From: Paenibacillus marchantiae
Lineage (GTDB): Bacteria > Bacillota > Bacilli > Paenibacillales > Paenibacillaceae
Direction: 5' to 3'
NCBI RefSeq assembly: GCF_028771845.1
Contig: NZ_CP118270.1
Location: 3,782,001 to 3,846,000, forward strand
Length of the DNA stretch: 64,000 nucleotides
Shown here piece after piece: positions 52,504 through 62,246 of this stretch. The notes beneath the pieces were generated by a model. That model saw only the letters and a list, made by a program, of their open reading frames with translations. It was not told where the DNA came from and made no database searches. The translations under genes were made by a program, and so were the position numbers. Each line of letters starts with the position of its first letter. The stretch's first letter is position 1.

Positions 52504-53820
52504 TTATTGATTGGATTCAAAAATTCGTACGGTGCCATTATAGAAGTCAGTCACGGCTTGCTCCACACTTTTTCGGCCAAAGCCGATTTCCTGGTTGGTT
52601 GTCTGGGCCAGCTTGGAGAATTCAGCGAATCCCGGTGGATTATAGCTCACGTCAAAAGGCTCCGTTTTTGTAGCTTCAGATACAAAGCTGGTGTAATTAT
52701 ATACAATCTCCTCAACAGGTCCCGCTTCTTGCTGAAGCAGATTGCGGTTGGCTTCCGTAACGGGCACGCCGCGGTCGTTGCCGAGAATTTTGGCTGCGTC
52801 CGGATCATTAATCCAGAAATCCATCAGGATCGCGACTTCTTTTGCATGTTTGGTATTCGCATAACCGGACAACCCCTGACTGGATTCAAATACAACCCCA
52901 GTTCCTTTTGGACCCCGTGGTACAGGCAAAAGAATTAACTTATCTTCCGTGAGACTCTGGAAAGCAGCCAGTTGATTCGAAGGAAGCAGGCTCATAGCCG
53001 CCTTGCCCGTAATAAGCAAGGATTTACTCGTATCATCCGGTGGGTTGGAAACCTGCAATTCAGGCGTGACCACACCTCCGGATTTGGAAGCCTGCTCCCA
53101 GTAAGTGAACCATTCCAAAATGTCTTCTTTTGCAAATCCGAGCGTGCCATTCTTCATATCATATAGCTGTTTGCCGCGTTGTTTCAAAAAGATGTCCATA
53201 CCGTCAACTGTGAAATTATAGGTTCCATAAAAGCCCTTACCGAGCTTGTCGGACAGCTCTTTGCTGATTGCAGCATAATCTTCCCAAGTCCAATCCGAAG
53301 CTGGCAAAGGGATTCCCGCTTGATCGAATAGCGCTTGATTAACGACAATACCCCGTGCATTCGCACCTGCGGAAATATGCTGCAGCTTCCCATCAAGACG
53401 CCCATATTCAACCATGGTGGCATCCATGCCATCCAGATTCAGTTCACTACCGACATAAGGGTCCAGGTTCAAAAGCACATCCTTTTTGGCGTAGTCAACC
53501 ACATTACCCCCAAGGAAGAAAATATCCGGTGCTGTGCCTGACGCCAGCTGTGTATTCAACTTGTCGAAATATCCGGAGGAAGGGGCAAATTCACCTACAA
53601 TTTTAATATTCGGATGTTTCTCCTGAAAAACCTTCAGGGCTTCGTTCGTAATATCTGCCCGTTTTTGATCGCCCCACCACATCATGCGCAGTTCGACTTG
53701 CCCGTCTTCAGCGGTCTTTGTTCCTGTCTGCTCATCAGCGCCGGTATGATCCGTTCCAGAGCAGGCAGTCACCAATAACAGGAGTGAAGCTATAACAGTG
53801 ATCATTAATCGTTTGAACAT
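52504..53820 (-). CDS. Sugar ABC transporter substrate-binding lipoprotein
   Basis: A 438-residue family 1 binding protein with a lipoprotein signal peptide (lipobox LVTAC) and the typical opening VELRMMWWGDQKRADITNEALKVFQEKHPNIKI. It binds a sugar or oligosaccharide outside the membrane and delivers it to the permeases encoded just upstream. GGGGGG precedes the start at 53820. No ATPase gene is in the operon, which is normal where a shared MsmX-type ATPase serves several importers. Confidence 0.93.
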   Translation of the reverse strand: MFKRLMITVIASLLLLVTACSGTDHTGADEQTGTKTAEDGQVELRMMWWGDQKRADITNEALKVFQEKHPNIKIVGEFAPSSGYFDKLNTQLASGTAPDIFFLGGNVVDYAKKDVLLNLDPYVGSELNLDGMDATMVEYGRLDGKLQHISAGANARGIVVNQALFDQAGIPLPASDWTWEDYAAISKELSDKLGKGFYGTYNFTVDGMDIFLKQRGKQLYDMKNGTLGFAKEDILEWFTYWEQASKSGGVVTPELQVSNPPDDTSKSLLITGKAAMSLLPSNQLAAFQSLTEDKLILLPVPRGPKGTGVVFESSQGLSGYANTKHAKEVAILMDFWINDPDAAKILGNDRGVPVTEANRNLLQQEAGPVEEIVYNYTSFVSEATKTEPFDVSYNPPGFAEFSKLAQTTNQEIGFGRKSVEQAVTDFYNGTVRIFESNQ

Positions 53821-53908
53821 GAGAAATCCCCCTGACAATGGATAATGAAAAAAATAATATCTGTTGTACACGTATTGCGTCTGGACAGGTATTTTCGTAA
53901 TTTCGTAA

Positions 53909-54748
53909 TCACTTCAGCCCAGTCGTTGCAATTCCCTCTAGAAAATAACGCTGAAATACCAGAAAGATGATGGTCACAGGCAGCAGAGACAGCGTGGACA
54001 TGGCGAGCAGTGCGCCCCAATCCGATTGTCCCGATGGATCAAACAATGACCGAATCCCAAGCTGTACGGTAAACAGATCAATTTTGCTCAGGTAGATCAT
54101 CTGGCTAAAGAAGTCATCCCAGCTCCAGATGAAGGTGAAGATCGCTGTTGTGATCAGTGCAGGAACGAGAAGAGGCATCACGATTCTGAAAAAAATCTGG
54201 GATTGCCCGCAACCGTCAATGGTTGCACTCTCGTCCAGCTCCCGTGGGATTCCACGGATGAATTGAACCATGAGCAGAATGAAGAAGGAATCTTGTGCCA
54301 GCCACTTGGGCAGAATGAGCGGGAAATACGTATTAATCCAATGCAGCTCGTTATACAGAATGTACTGAGGTACCAGGGTTACATGGTAAGGAAGCATGAT
54401 GGTGACCAGCATAATGCTGAACCACAGGCCTTTGAACTTGAACTTCAATCTGGAAAAGGCGTAGGCTGCAAGGGAACAAGAAATCACATTTCCCAACACA
54501 CTCATGACTGAGATCAGTGCCGAGTTGCCGAAGAAGCGGCCAAACGACACCCCTTGCAATCCTTTCCAGCCATTCACAAAATGATCCAGGGTGAAGCTGG
54601 TTGGAATCAGGCTGCTATTGGTGAAGATGAGATGATTCGGTTTAAATGAACTGAGAATTAACCATAACACCGGATACAACATCAATAGACCGAAGAGGAT
54701 AATGGCGACATGCCTCCCGGCTTGAACCAAACGTCGCTTTAGTGGCAT
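53909..54748 (-). CDS. Carbohydrate ABC transporter permease (MalG type)
   Basis: A 280-residue permease with six helices and the EAA loop in the form DESATIDGCGQSQIFFRIVMPLLVPAL. The last segment (PVTIIFLVFQRYFLEGIATTGLK) is a standard MalG ending. The start at 54748 follows GGGAG and lies five bases after the stop of the first permease gene. Confidence 0.94.
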   Translation of the reverse strand: MPLKRRLVQAGRHVAIILFGLLMLYPVLWLILSSFKPNHLIFTNSSLIPTSFTLDHFVNGWKGLQGVSFGRFFGNSALISVMSVLGNVISCSLAAYAFSRLKFKFKGLWFSIMLVTIMLPYHVTLVPQYILYNELHWINTYFPLILPKWLAQDSFFILLMVQFIRGIPRELDESATIDGCGQSQIFFRIVMPLLVPALITTAIFTFIWSWDDFFSQMIYLSKIDLFTVQLGIRSLFDPSGQSDWGALLAMSTLSLLPVTIIFLVFQRYFLEGIATTGLK

Positions 54749-54753
54749 GTGTA

Positions 54754-55668
54754 CTATCTCCCTTCCTGATTGTCGCCGTAGAACACCCAGAATTTCGAGG
54801 TGAGGAAGACGATTGCGGTGAATACCCCGATAATGACCAGCATGATCCACGCCAGGGCAGAAGCATAACCCATATCAAAGAACGAGAAGCCTTTCAGATA
54901 CAGATACAAGGTATAGAACATTGTGGCGTCGAGCGGGCCTCCACGTCCATCCCCGATCACATAAGCGGGTGTAAAGGCTTGAAACGAATTGATCATGCTC
55001 ATGATCAGGTTGAAAAAAATAACAGGCGAGAGCATCGGAAGTGTGATGCCGAAGAATTGGCGTACCTTTCCTGCCCCGTCGACGTCCGAAGCTTCATATA
55101 AATCGGCTGGAATTTGCTTTAGGCCAGCCAGGAAGATAACCATGGCCGAACCAAACTGCCATACAGAGAGTGTGACGATCGTATAGACCACATAATCGGG
55201 ATGGGCAATCCAGGCGGGTCCGGTAATTCCGAACCAGCTCAGAAACTGATTGACCAAACCACTTCCCTCAAAAATCTGACGCCAGACGATCGCAATAGCG
55301 ACGCTGCCTCCCAATAGGGAAGGGATGTAATACACGGTCCGGTATAAGCCAAGTCCCCGAATCCCTTTGTTCAGCGCCATCGCTACAAGCAGGGCGAAGG
55401 CAAGCCTTAGCGGAACGGATAGAAATACATAATAAAACGTTAGCCCCAAAGATCTGCGAAAGGTATCGTCTTCGGTAAAAATCTGGACATAGTTGCTGAG
55501 CCCCGTCCACGTTGGTGATGTTAACAAATTAAATTTCGTCAAGGACAGGTAGAGCGACGCAACCATCGGTCCGAGTGTCAGACAGAAAAGTCCGATGAGC
55601 CAGGGCAGCAGAAACAAATAGGCAGTCATATTCTGCTGGCCGTATAACGGCTTGGACAGCTTTCTCAT
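54754..55668 (-). CDS. Carbohydrate ABC transporter permease (MalF type)
   Basis: A 304-residue permease with six helices, beginning with TAYLFLLPWLIGLFCLTLGPMVASLY and carrying the EAA loop YEASDVDGAGKVRQFFGITLPMLSP. It is the first gene of the transporter operon; the second of two adjacent ATGs (55668) is better spaced from GGGAGG. A cre site lies 50 bases upstream. Confidence 0.94.
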   Translation of the reverse strand: MRKLSKPLYGQQNMTAYLFLLPWLIGLFCLTLGPMVASLYLSLTKFNLLTSPTWTGLSNYVQIFTEDDTFRRSLGLTFYYVFLSVPLRLAFALLVAMALNKGIRGLGLYRTVYYIPSLLGGSVAIAIVWRQIFEGSGLVNQFLSWFGITGPAWIAHPDYVVYTIVTLSVWQFGSAMVIFLAGLKQIPADLYEASDVDGAGKVRQFFGITLPMLSPVIFFNLIMSMINSFQAFTPAYVIGDGRGGPLDATMFYTLYLYLKGFSFFDMGYASALAWIMLVIIGVFTAIVFLTSKFWVFYGDNQEGR

Positions 55669-55717
55669 CATAGGCCTCCCTTCAGGGTTGGATGTGAATT
55701 CGTGATCACCGCAGAAT

Positions 55718-55731
55718 TGAATCCGCTTACA
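55718..55731 (-). promoter_or_regulatory. Catabolite-responsive element (cre) of the ABC transporter operon
   Basis: On the minus strand the site reads TGTAAGCGGATTCA, which fits TGNAANCGNWWNCA at every fixed position, and the symmetry extends to ATTG...CAAT. It lies about 50 bases before the first permease gene, a position where CcpA represses. Confidence 0.8.
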
Positions 55732-55791
55732 ATATTTACGGTGATTCTCTTGGTAAATTCATCATACCGGGGAGAGGGAGAAGCCGGAATC

Positions 55792-57354
55792 TCATTTCTT
55801 CGGATCATGATTATCAATTTTTTCGGAATGCAGCAAACGATAATCCGAAGGACTTATGTTGAACATTTTTTTGAATTTTGAACTGAAATAGCTTGGGGAA
55901 CGGAAGCCTGTCAGCTCTGTAACATCCCAAACGGTTAGTTGGGTTTCCTTCAGTAAACGTATGGCATGTTTCATTCGCACCTCGGTTACATATTGAATAA
56001 AAGAGATGCCGGCAGCTTCTTTGAATATCTCTGAAAAATAGGTAGAGTTGTAGTTATATTGCTCAGCTAACGAAGTTAATGTCAGTTCCAGCATGTAATT
56101 TTCCTCGATATATCGTTTGGCCGATTCAATGACCGTATCTTCTCCAACCTCGGATGGCTGCTGTTGATTCACAAAATCTTCCGCCCAATGCATCAGCAGC
56201 AGTTCTGCCTGGTCTGGAGTCTTTAGCCAAAGCACCCATTCCGGGGAAATCCACGAGGATTCCTGTTCGAACAATAATGAAATTTGAAAAAGGCTTCGGA
56301 TCATATGGGAAGTGGATATCCGAAATGAGTAAGCAAGCTCCTTTCGAATCACGCTGCGGAAGGTATCCAGCTCTCCACGAATGAGGCAACGATGCAGCAT
56401 GCGACTGGTTTCCTCAGGCAGTAATGGACTATGATCTACTTCGGGTACACGGTCCTGTGCACCTTTGCGTCCAGCAGAGTTCCATGCCAATAGGGAATGA
56501 ATATAGCCTTCTTTCCAGCGCTCAAACCCAGACACGGACAATCCCAATCCAACTTGTACATCCATCGTTAAAACAGAGCGGGTCTGTGCTGTGATCTGCT
56601 GAGCAAATTCGTGCTGAATACCTTCCAATGTTATGAAATGCATAATTCCAGGGTGGGCTCCGTCATGGAACACTTGCACATTATCTGGATAGGACTGGGC
56701 CATTTCGTGACAAAGCAGCTCAAAGGCAAGGTAGAGCTTTTCGGGAATACGTTCCACTGAGGCAGTCTGTATACCGGAGTCTCGCATGCCAGCGGTGATG
56801 AAACAGACGCTGTGATCCTGCCAGGATTCCAGATGAAACAGCCGCATCCGCTCTGGCAGTGAAGAAGGTGGGAGGCGATGCCCCCTAACAAGATCAAGCA
56901 GGAAACGTTGCTTCATTTCTTTGTAATACTGGGAGAGACGCCATTGCATCATTTCGGAATCGCCGTGAAGCTGTTTCTTTTTATCCAACTCATCTTTGAT
57001 TTTATTTAAAGTGGTTTTCAGTTCATCCCGGGTTACAGGCTTCAGCAAATAGTCCATGGCCTGGCTGCGCACACCTGCTCTGGCATAGTGGAAATCTTCA
57101 TATCCAGTGATGATCATAATTTGAATGGAAGGATTAAGGCTTCGGCAAACGTCCAGTAATTGGACGCCATCCATGACAGGCATGTTCATGTCTGTAATTA
57201 ACAAGTCAAAATGTTCAGCTTTCAGAAGCTCTTCCGCTTCGATGCCGTTTGCTGCTTCACCTGAAATGATAAAGCCCATGTCTTGCCAGTTCACTTTCAA
57301 TTTTAGTCCTTCGCGAACCTCGATCTCGTCATCTGCGATCAATACGTTGTACAT
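55792..57354 (-). CDS. YesN-type response regulator with AraC DNA-binding domain
   Basis: A 520-residue regulator. The receiver domain (MYNVLIADDEIEVREG) has the phosphorylation site D55 (LLITDMNMP) and the LKP motif. A long middle region of unknown fold follows, and the last 100 residues hold two AraC helix-turn-helix motifs (LTLTSLAEQYNYNSTYFSEIFKEAAG; LTVWDVTELTGFRSPSYFSSKFKKMF). It overlaps the kinase gene by 26 bases. Such pairs sense extracellular carbohydrates and activate the neighbouring transporter operon. Confidence 0.93.
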   Translation of the reverse strand: MYNVLIADDEIEVREGLKLKVNWQDMGFIISGEAANGIEAEELLKAEHFDLLITDMNMPVMDGVQLLDVCRSLNPSIQIMIITGYEDFHYARAGVRSQAMDYLLKPVTRDELKTTLNKIKDELDKKKQLHGDSEMMQWRLSQYYKEMKQRFLLDLVRGHRLPPSSLPERMRLFHLESWQDHSVCFITAGMRDSGIQTASVERIPEKLYLAFELLCHEMAQSYPDNVQVFHDGAHPGIMHFITLEGIQHEFAQQITAQTRSVLTMDVQVGLGLSVSGFERWKEGYIHSLLAWNSAGRKGAQDRVPEVDHSPLLPEETSRMLHRCLIRGELDTFRSVIRKELAYSFRISTSHMIRSLFQISLLFEQESSWISPEWVLWLKTPDQAELLLMHWAEDFVNQQQPSEVGEDTVIESAKRYIEENYMLELTLTSLAEQYNYNSTYFSEIFKEAAGISFIQYVTEVRMKHAIRLLKETQLTVWDVTELTGFRSPSYFSSKFKKMFNISPSDYRLLHSEKIDNHDPKK

Positions 57355-59146
57355 CATATTCCTCCTGTGCGGGTAGAATCAGTTCAATAGACGTGCCGTT
57401 ATGCTCTCCGTTCTCGATCTGAATGTTAAACAGACTTCCGTAATGCAAGCGGCAGCGTGCAACCACATTACCGAGCCCAATGTGCCAGCTTTGGCTTCGC
57501 AATAGGGGTTCGAGCTGAGATGCTTCAACAGGATCATGAATTTTCTGGATGATTTCGGCTGGAATCCCGGGCCCATTGTCTGAAATGTTGAAATGCAGGC
57601 GGTTATTCCGTCTGGAGATCTGGATGTGTACTTCTGCCGTCGTCTGATGCTGGAAGCTGTATTTGACGGCATTCTCAATAAGCGGCTGAAGAATAAATTT
57701 GATGATGACCAGGGAATCCAGCCTGCCTTCCTGTGTCAGAGTAATGTCCTGCTTATGACCGAAACGGGTTTGCAGAATGGAGATATAGTGCCGGATATAA
57801 GCCAGTTCCTCTGCAAGCTGTACCCTGTCGTCACTTGTATTCATGGAGAATCGCATCATTTTGCCCAGATCCTCAATGACCTGAACTGTATCATCTGTTC
57901 GGCGCTGCATGGCGAGACTGCTCACCAGTTCCAGCGTGTTAAACATAAAATGGGGATTAATCTGCATGAGCAGCGCTTTATACTCAGCTTGCTGGCGGAG
58001 CAGCTTCAACTCGAATTCATTCTGGATGTGCTGTCGCAATCGGCTGATCATGTAGCGGAAAGTGGAGATGACATAACTGACTTCGCTTTTTACATTTTTG
58101 TCCGGAGGTAGAAGGGACTCTGCTTGATCGAATGCGCCGCGTTGTACCTGTCTCATGGCCAATACCAGTCGTGTTAAAGGTTTGGTGACGCCATAAGAGA
58201 GCCAGGCAGCGGCAAACAAAGAGACGAGAATGAGAACAATGGTGACCACCAGAATGGTACTCTGAAGTTTGTGAAGAGAAGAATATAGCTCTTTTTCCGG
58301 TGCCAGACCCGCTAGCATCCAGCCCGTACGCCCTAGCTTTTTGTATACCAGAATGTCACGCTGTCCTTCATCATTGTTCAGGTACACCACACCCGATTTG
58401 AGCGAGTTGTTCCGAATCTGATCGATTTCTGCTAAAGCTTCGGCACCAAGCTGATTGGCCTGTTGGGAAAGAATAGGGCCTCCTTGTTCGCCCAGCAGAA
58501 AAATAGTGCTGCTTTCGGCCAGATGGATTCGGTTAAGCGGTTCCAGAAAGTAAGATTCGCTGACATTAATTTTCATCACATTTTGGGCTGTAGCATGGTG
58601 AAAGGTCCCAATGGGCATCAGCAGGCTAACTACCGGGTTGCCGTGATCCCTTATATTTTCATGTTGATCGGTATGTGCAGGCAGCCAGTGATTCCCTGAG
58701 ATAAAGAAATTTTTGTACCATAATTCTTGCAAGAAGAGAGGGTCGGTCGTTACTTGATTTTCACTGCCAATCCTCAGCCCGTTTCGTCGATAGATGGATA
58801 CATCGGAGATACTGGTGTAGCTGTTCGTAGCCTGGGTCAGAAAACGGCTCATCGCCAGATTGACAAGCATCTTTTCCCCTTCAGGAAGGTTGGGGTCACT
58901 CATCGCGTTATCCCAGTTCTTGGCGATATCGCTGTTGAAAACAAGAGAAGCTACATCATAGATCTGCATTTGAACCATATCGACATAGGAGCCGTATTCC
59001 TCCATCTTCTCAAGAGCAGAGGATTCAATGTAAGAGCGGATCACGGTACGTGATTCCTTAAAGAGTAGGAAGGAGAGTGTGCCAAAACAAAGAACGAAGA
59101 GCACAACGATAAAGGCGATCAGGCGGCTTTTTAATGAGAAAAACAT
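57329..59146 (-). CDS. YesM-type sensor histidine kinase
   Basis: A 605-residue membrane kinase: N-terminal membrane helix, a large extracytoplasmic sensor region (about residues 35-300), a second helix (near 305), a HAMP linker, and a His_kinase domain with H399 in QINPHFMFNTLE, followed by an ATPase domain with NISDNGPGIP. It is the partner of the YesN-type regulator downstream. AGGAGG precedes the start. A bent stretch of promoter could lie between it and the Gfo/Idh terminator. Confidence 0.93.
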   Translation of the reverse strand: MFFSLKSRLIAFIVVLFVLCFGTLSFLLFKESRTVIRSYIESSALEKMEEYGSYVDMVQMQIYDVASLVFNSDIAKNWDNAMSDPNLPEGEKMLVNLAMSRFLTQATNSYTSISDVSIYRRNGLRIGSENQVTTDPLFLQELWYKNFFISGNHWLPAHTDQHENIRDHGNPVVSLLMPIGTFHHATAQNVMKINVSESYFLEPLNRIHLAESSTIFLLGEQGGPILSQQANQLGAEALAEIDQIRNNSLKSGVVYLNNDEGQRDILVYKKLGRTGWMLAGLAPEKELYSSLHKLQSTILVVTIVLILVSLFAAAWLSYGVTKPLTRLVLAMRQVQRGAFDQAESLLPPDKNVKSEVSYVISTFRYMISRLRQHIQNEFELKLLRQQAEYKALLMQINPHFMFNTLELVSSLAMQRRTDDTVQVIEDLGKMMRFSMNTSDDRVQLAEELAYIRHYISILQTRFGHKQDITLTQEGRLDSLVIIKFILQPLIENAVKYSFQHQTTAEVHIQISRRNNRLHFNISDNGPGIPAEIIQKIHDPVEASQLEPLLRSQSWHIGLGNVVARCRLHYGSLFNIQIENGEHNGTSIELILPAQEEYDVQRIDRR

Positions 59147-59193
59147 GGGTTCCTCCTTAAGCGAATAGACTTCAAGACCGTCGTCAAAATGGG

Positions 59194-59222
59194 AAAAAGA
59201 CTGCGTATTATACGCAGTCTTT
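59194..59222 (-). terminator. Terminator after the Gfo/Idh gene
   Basis: AAAGACTGCGTA and TACGCAGTCTTT form a perfect 12-pair stem with a three-base loop; T5 follows on the minus strand. Confidence 0.9.
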
Positions 59223-59254
59223 GAATTAAATGTGGTTGGAGCTGCCTTGCGTTC

Positions 59255-60544
59255 CTAGAAACGAACCAGATTGTTGATGCGAACAGGTAAACCAGTTGCG
59301 ATAGCGCGATTGGCTGCAATTCCGGTGAGGATGGATCTTGCTCCGTCGAATTGGTTGGCAGCGCGGTGGTAGGGATCTTCCGCTGGCTCTCCAAACAGAT
59401 CATTCAGAAGTACAGGATCACCTCCGCCATGGCCGCCTTCTTTTTCCTCGACCTGAACCTCGTATGGAGCATCGAACATGGGAAGGACTCGCAGTGTTTT
59501 CCCAATCAATGCACCTTCAAGATTTTTGTCACCCAGCGAGTTAACATAGGATTGTTCCACAATATTCATTTCGATCCGGCCTTTGGTGCCGTTAATGGCG
59601 ATGCGATAACCTTCCCACGGCTGGTATGCAACCAGTGAATAGGTCAATATGGCTTTATTCTGATACTGGACAAGAACGCCCATCGTATCCTCGATGTTGA
59701 TGCCATCTCCGAATACGCTTTGATCCCGCTGGTAGCCGTCTTCCGGCTCAGCATCCAGATACATGGCTTTGAGATATGCATCCGAATCCAGGTGCAGGGC
59801 AAAAGGATCTTCTTGCGCAAGCGGGTTGCCTGTTGCACGAGTGTAAAACTGGGTCACGCCTCGTTCCTCTGCGTTCTCTCTACCATAATACATGAGATCG
59901 CCGAATGCGAAGACGGTCTCAGGCTGCGAACCGATCCAGAAATTGACCAAGTCGAAGTGATGCGTGGATTTGTGTACGAGCAGTCCGCCACTATTACGCT
60001 TGTCCCGGTGCCAGCGGCGGAAGTAATCTGCGCCATGGCGCGTATTCAACAGCCATTCGAAGTGGACCGAAGTCACTTTTCCGATCGTGTCATTCTGAAT
60101 CAATTCCCGTATTTTGGTATGGTGCGGCGCATAGCGGTAGTTAAAGGTGACGCGTATGTTTTGTCCAGTCCGTTTGACGGCATCAAGAATATCCTGACAT
60201 TTATGCTCATCGATGGTCATGGGCTTCTCAGTCACAACATCACAGCCAAGCTCCATTGCTCGAATGATGTATTTGTGGTGGGTGCGGTCGATACTGGTTA
60301 CAATGACGAAGTCCGGCTTCTCGTTCTCAATCATCTGATCGAACTGATCTGCAGTATAGGTTGGCACCTCATTGTATTTATATTTTTCCCTCAGCAACTG
60401 ATTGGCGTAATTCATGCGTATCTGGTTAATATCGCAAAAAGCTGCAAGTTCGGATGTTTTCCTGAAATTTTGGGCTAATGCTCCATAGAAAAATTCAGCA
60501 CGGCCGCCTGTTCCGACCAATACATAGCGTTTTTTGTTACTCAT
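59255..60544 (-). CDS. Gfo/Idh/MocA family oxidoreductase
   Basis: A 429-residue NAD(P)-dependent dehydrogenase. The Rossmann domain starts YVLVGTGGRAEFFYG, the family motif is VVTEKPMTID, and the active-site region reads GGLLVHKSTHHFDLVNFWIG, with the catalytic Lys and His in the usual places. Substrates in the family are sugars, inositols or their derivatives. AAGGAGG marks the start. It ends in a terminator, so it is not fused to the kinase operon, and it is divergent from an AraC gene that may control it. Confidence 0.9.
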   Translation of the reverse strand: MSNKKRYVLVGTGGRAEFFYGALAQNFRKTSELAAFCDINQIRMNYANQLLREKYKYNEVPTYTADQFDQMIENEKPDFVIVTSIDRTHHKYIIRAMELGCDVVTEKPMTIDEHKCQDILDAVKRTGQNIRVTFNYRYAPHHTKIRELIQNDTIGKVTSVHFEWLLNTRHGADYFRRWHRDKRNSGGLLVHKSTHHFDLVNFWIGSQPETVFAFGDLMYYGRENAEERGVTQFYTRATGNPLAQEDPFALHLDSDAYLKAMYLDAEPEDGYQRDQSVFGDGINIEDTMGVLVQYQNKAILTYSLVAYQPWEGYRIAINGTKGRIEMNIVEQSYVNSLGDKNLEGALIGKTLRVLPMFDAPYEVQVEEKEGGHGGGDPVLLNDLFGEPAEDPYHRAANQFDGARSILTGIAANRAIATGLPVRINNLVRF

Positions 60545-60611
60545 GTCTATCGCCTCCTTGAATATAGCTCTAGACTATAACAAGGAAGCACTTCTTTCGC
60601 CGCTTTTTGTG

Positions 60612-60648
60612 CGTAATCGCTTTCAAATGCCGCTTATTTTGCTATAAT
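60612..60648. promoter_or_regulatory. Divergent promoter region of the AraC and Gfo/Idh genes with a cre-like site
   Basis: CGTAATCGCTTTCA (60612-60625) matches the cre consensus in all but its first base. TATAAT (60643-60648) is a likely -10 for the AraC gene; its -35 is weak. Confidence 0.5.
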
Positions 60649-60669
60649 TCAACTAAAGGGGGCAGCTGC

Positions 60670-61554
60670 ATGATACAGACATTTCGAGCGGATTACCATG
60701 ATCCCACCGGATATTTGAATATCGAATATGATCGCCGCATTGGATATTTTTCCATGACGGATGACCATCTGCATGACCATTATGAGCTGTACTACCTGCT
60801 ATCGGGTGAGCGTATATACTTCATCAAGGATCGAACTTACCGGGTCCAAGCCGGAGATTTCGTATTCATTAACCGGAATACCGTTCATAAAACGATGGAG
60901 AGTGGAAGGCCAGATCATGATCGAATTGTTCTGTATATCAAGCCAGAACTGTTCACCGAATTGGCCATTTTACCTGAGCTGGCAGAGGGCCTTAAGGAGC
61001 CATTCGGCTGGAATATTCCCATTCTGAGGCTTCCTTCACAGGTAAGTGAAACAGCGGAACGAATGGTCAGTGAAATGATTGATGAGATGGTCCATAACAG
61101 AGCTGGAAGCAGCCTGCTGCTGCGTCACCGATCCGTTGAACTCCTGTTGTTTGCTTACCGCAATAAACATTTGGGCACCGTGCACTCGGCCGATAGTGAG
61201 CCGGTTCTGCATCCCAAGGCACAGGCAGTGGTGCGTTATCTCAACGATAACTATCATCAGGATTTAGCGCTGCCGGAGGTTGCTGAATTATTTCGAATTA
61301 GTCCCCATTACCTCAGCCGTCTGTTCAAACAGACCACAGGTTTCACGTTCAGCGATTACCTCAATCTGCTTCGGGTGAAGGAGGCACAGCGGTTGCTGCG
61401 TGAAAGCGAGGATTCAATAACCGAGATCGCTCTGAGAGCGGGATTCAGCAATTTTTCACATTTCGGGAAGATGTTCAAGCGTACGGTTCAGGTGTCACCG
61501 AGGACATATCGACAGGAGTTTAGAGAAGTAGGTTCGACGAGAGTGCTGAGATAG
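60670..61554 (+). CDS. AraC family regulator with N-terminal cupin
   Basis: A 294-residue regulator with a cupin domain (HLHDHYELYYLLSGERIYFIKDRTYRV, then AGDFVFINRNTVHKT) and two C-terminal helix-turn-helix motifs (LALPEVAELFRISPHYLSRLFKQTTG; SITEIALRAGFSNFSHFGKMFKRTVQ). GGGGGC before ATG 60670 fixes the start. It is divergent from the Gfo/Idh gene and adjacent to the YesM/YesN importer locus, and is probably a sugar-responsive activator of one of them. Confidence 0.9.
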   Translation: MIQTFRADYHDPTGYLNIEYDRRIGYFSMTDDHLHDHYELYYLLSGERIYFIKDRTYRVQAGDFVFINRNTVHKTMESGRPDHDRIVLYIKPELFTELAILPELAEGLKEPFGWNIPILRLPSQVSETAERMVSEMIDEMVHNRAGSSLLLRHRSVELLLFAYRNKHLGTVHSADSEPVLHPKAQAVVRYLNDNYHQDLALPEVAELFRISPHYLSRLFKQTTGFTFSDYLNLLRVKEAQRLLRESEDSITEIALRAGFSNFSHFGKMFKRTVQVSPRTYRQEFREVGSTRVLR

Positions 61555-61561
61555 GGTGGGT

Positions 61562-61996
61562 TTATTTCAAACGTTGGAGTCCCTTAATAATGATGTTTGT
61601 TTTATCACTTACCTTTTGTAATTCTTTCAATGAAAGCTTCGCATAGGCTGGAGGGACCACATGCCAGTACTGATGGAAAAGGTCACTTCGTTCAGTATAT
61701 AACCTTTGGGCAGTTCCATCGACCATATTAGTAATGAGCCCATAATATTCGAAAGCGTTCTTAATATTGTTCGTATAGATGCTCAGGTTTGTTTCATCTG
61801 TTGTTTTGTTGCTTTTGATGTATCGATCCAGCTCTTTTTTATAATGTATACTTTCCAGAATAACACTGCGGTAAGCTGAGTCGGCAGAAGACTCGATACG
61901 ATGTTTGAGTTCACGATACTTATGAAAAAAGATGGATGCAATAATCAGAATGATAGTAAATAAAATCAGAATAATATGTCGTGTTTTTGTACTCAT
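61562..61996 (-). CDS. Single-pass membrane protein of unknown function
   Basis: A 144-residue protein with one N-terminal membrane helix (HIILILFTIILIIASIFFHKY) and a long charged, helical outer or cytoplasmic part (RIESSADSAYRSVILESIHYKKELDRYI). AAGGACG is seven bases before the start at 61996; longer frames lack a site. No family recognised. It ends seven bases from the stop of the convergent AraC gene. Confidence 0.65.
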   Translation of the reverse strand: MSTKTRHIILILFTIILIIASIFFHKYRELKHRIESSADSAYRSVILESIHYKKELDRYIKSNKTTDETNLSIYTNNIKNAFEYYGLITNMVDGTAQRLYTERSDLFHQYWHVVPPAYAKLSLKELQKVSDKTNIIIKGLQRLK

Positions 61997-62137
61997 AAAT
62001 ACGTCCTTGTTTATGTATTTAGTATGTTCCCCATTTTGAAAATAGAGTTCTACATAATAACATGTAACGACACTTAAACCTATAGGTAAATACAGGAAGG
62101 AAATTCTTGAAGACACGCGATCCAAAGTCGAACATGT

Positions 62138-62191
62138 AAAAAAAAAAAAAGAACCTGAGCAATCCTGCGTGCGCAGACATTGGTTCAGGTC
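62138..62191 (-). terminator. Terminator after the GH43-like gene
   Basis: On the minus strand GGACCTGA.CCAAT pairs with ATTG.TCAGGTTC, with an inner GCG/CGC helix, then 13 T. Confidence 0.9.
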
Positions 62192-62246
62192 CTTTATTAT
62201 GACGTTGTAAAACAGTGTTTAAATCTCACTTTAGGAACAACGCAGC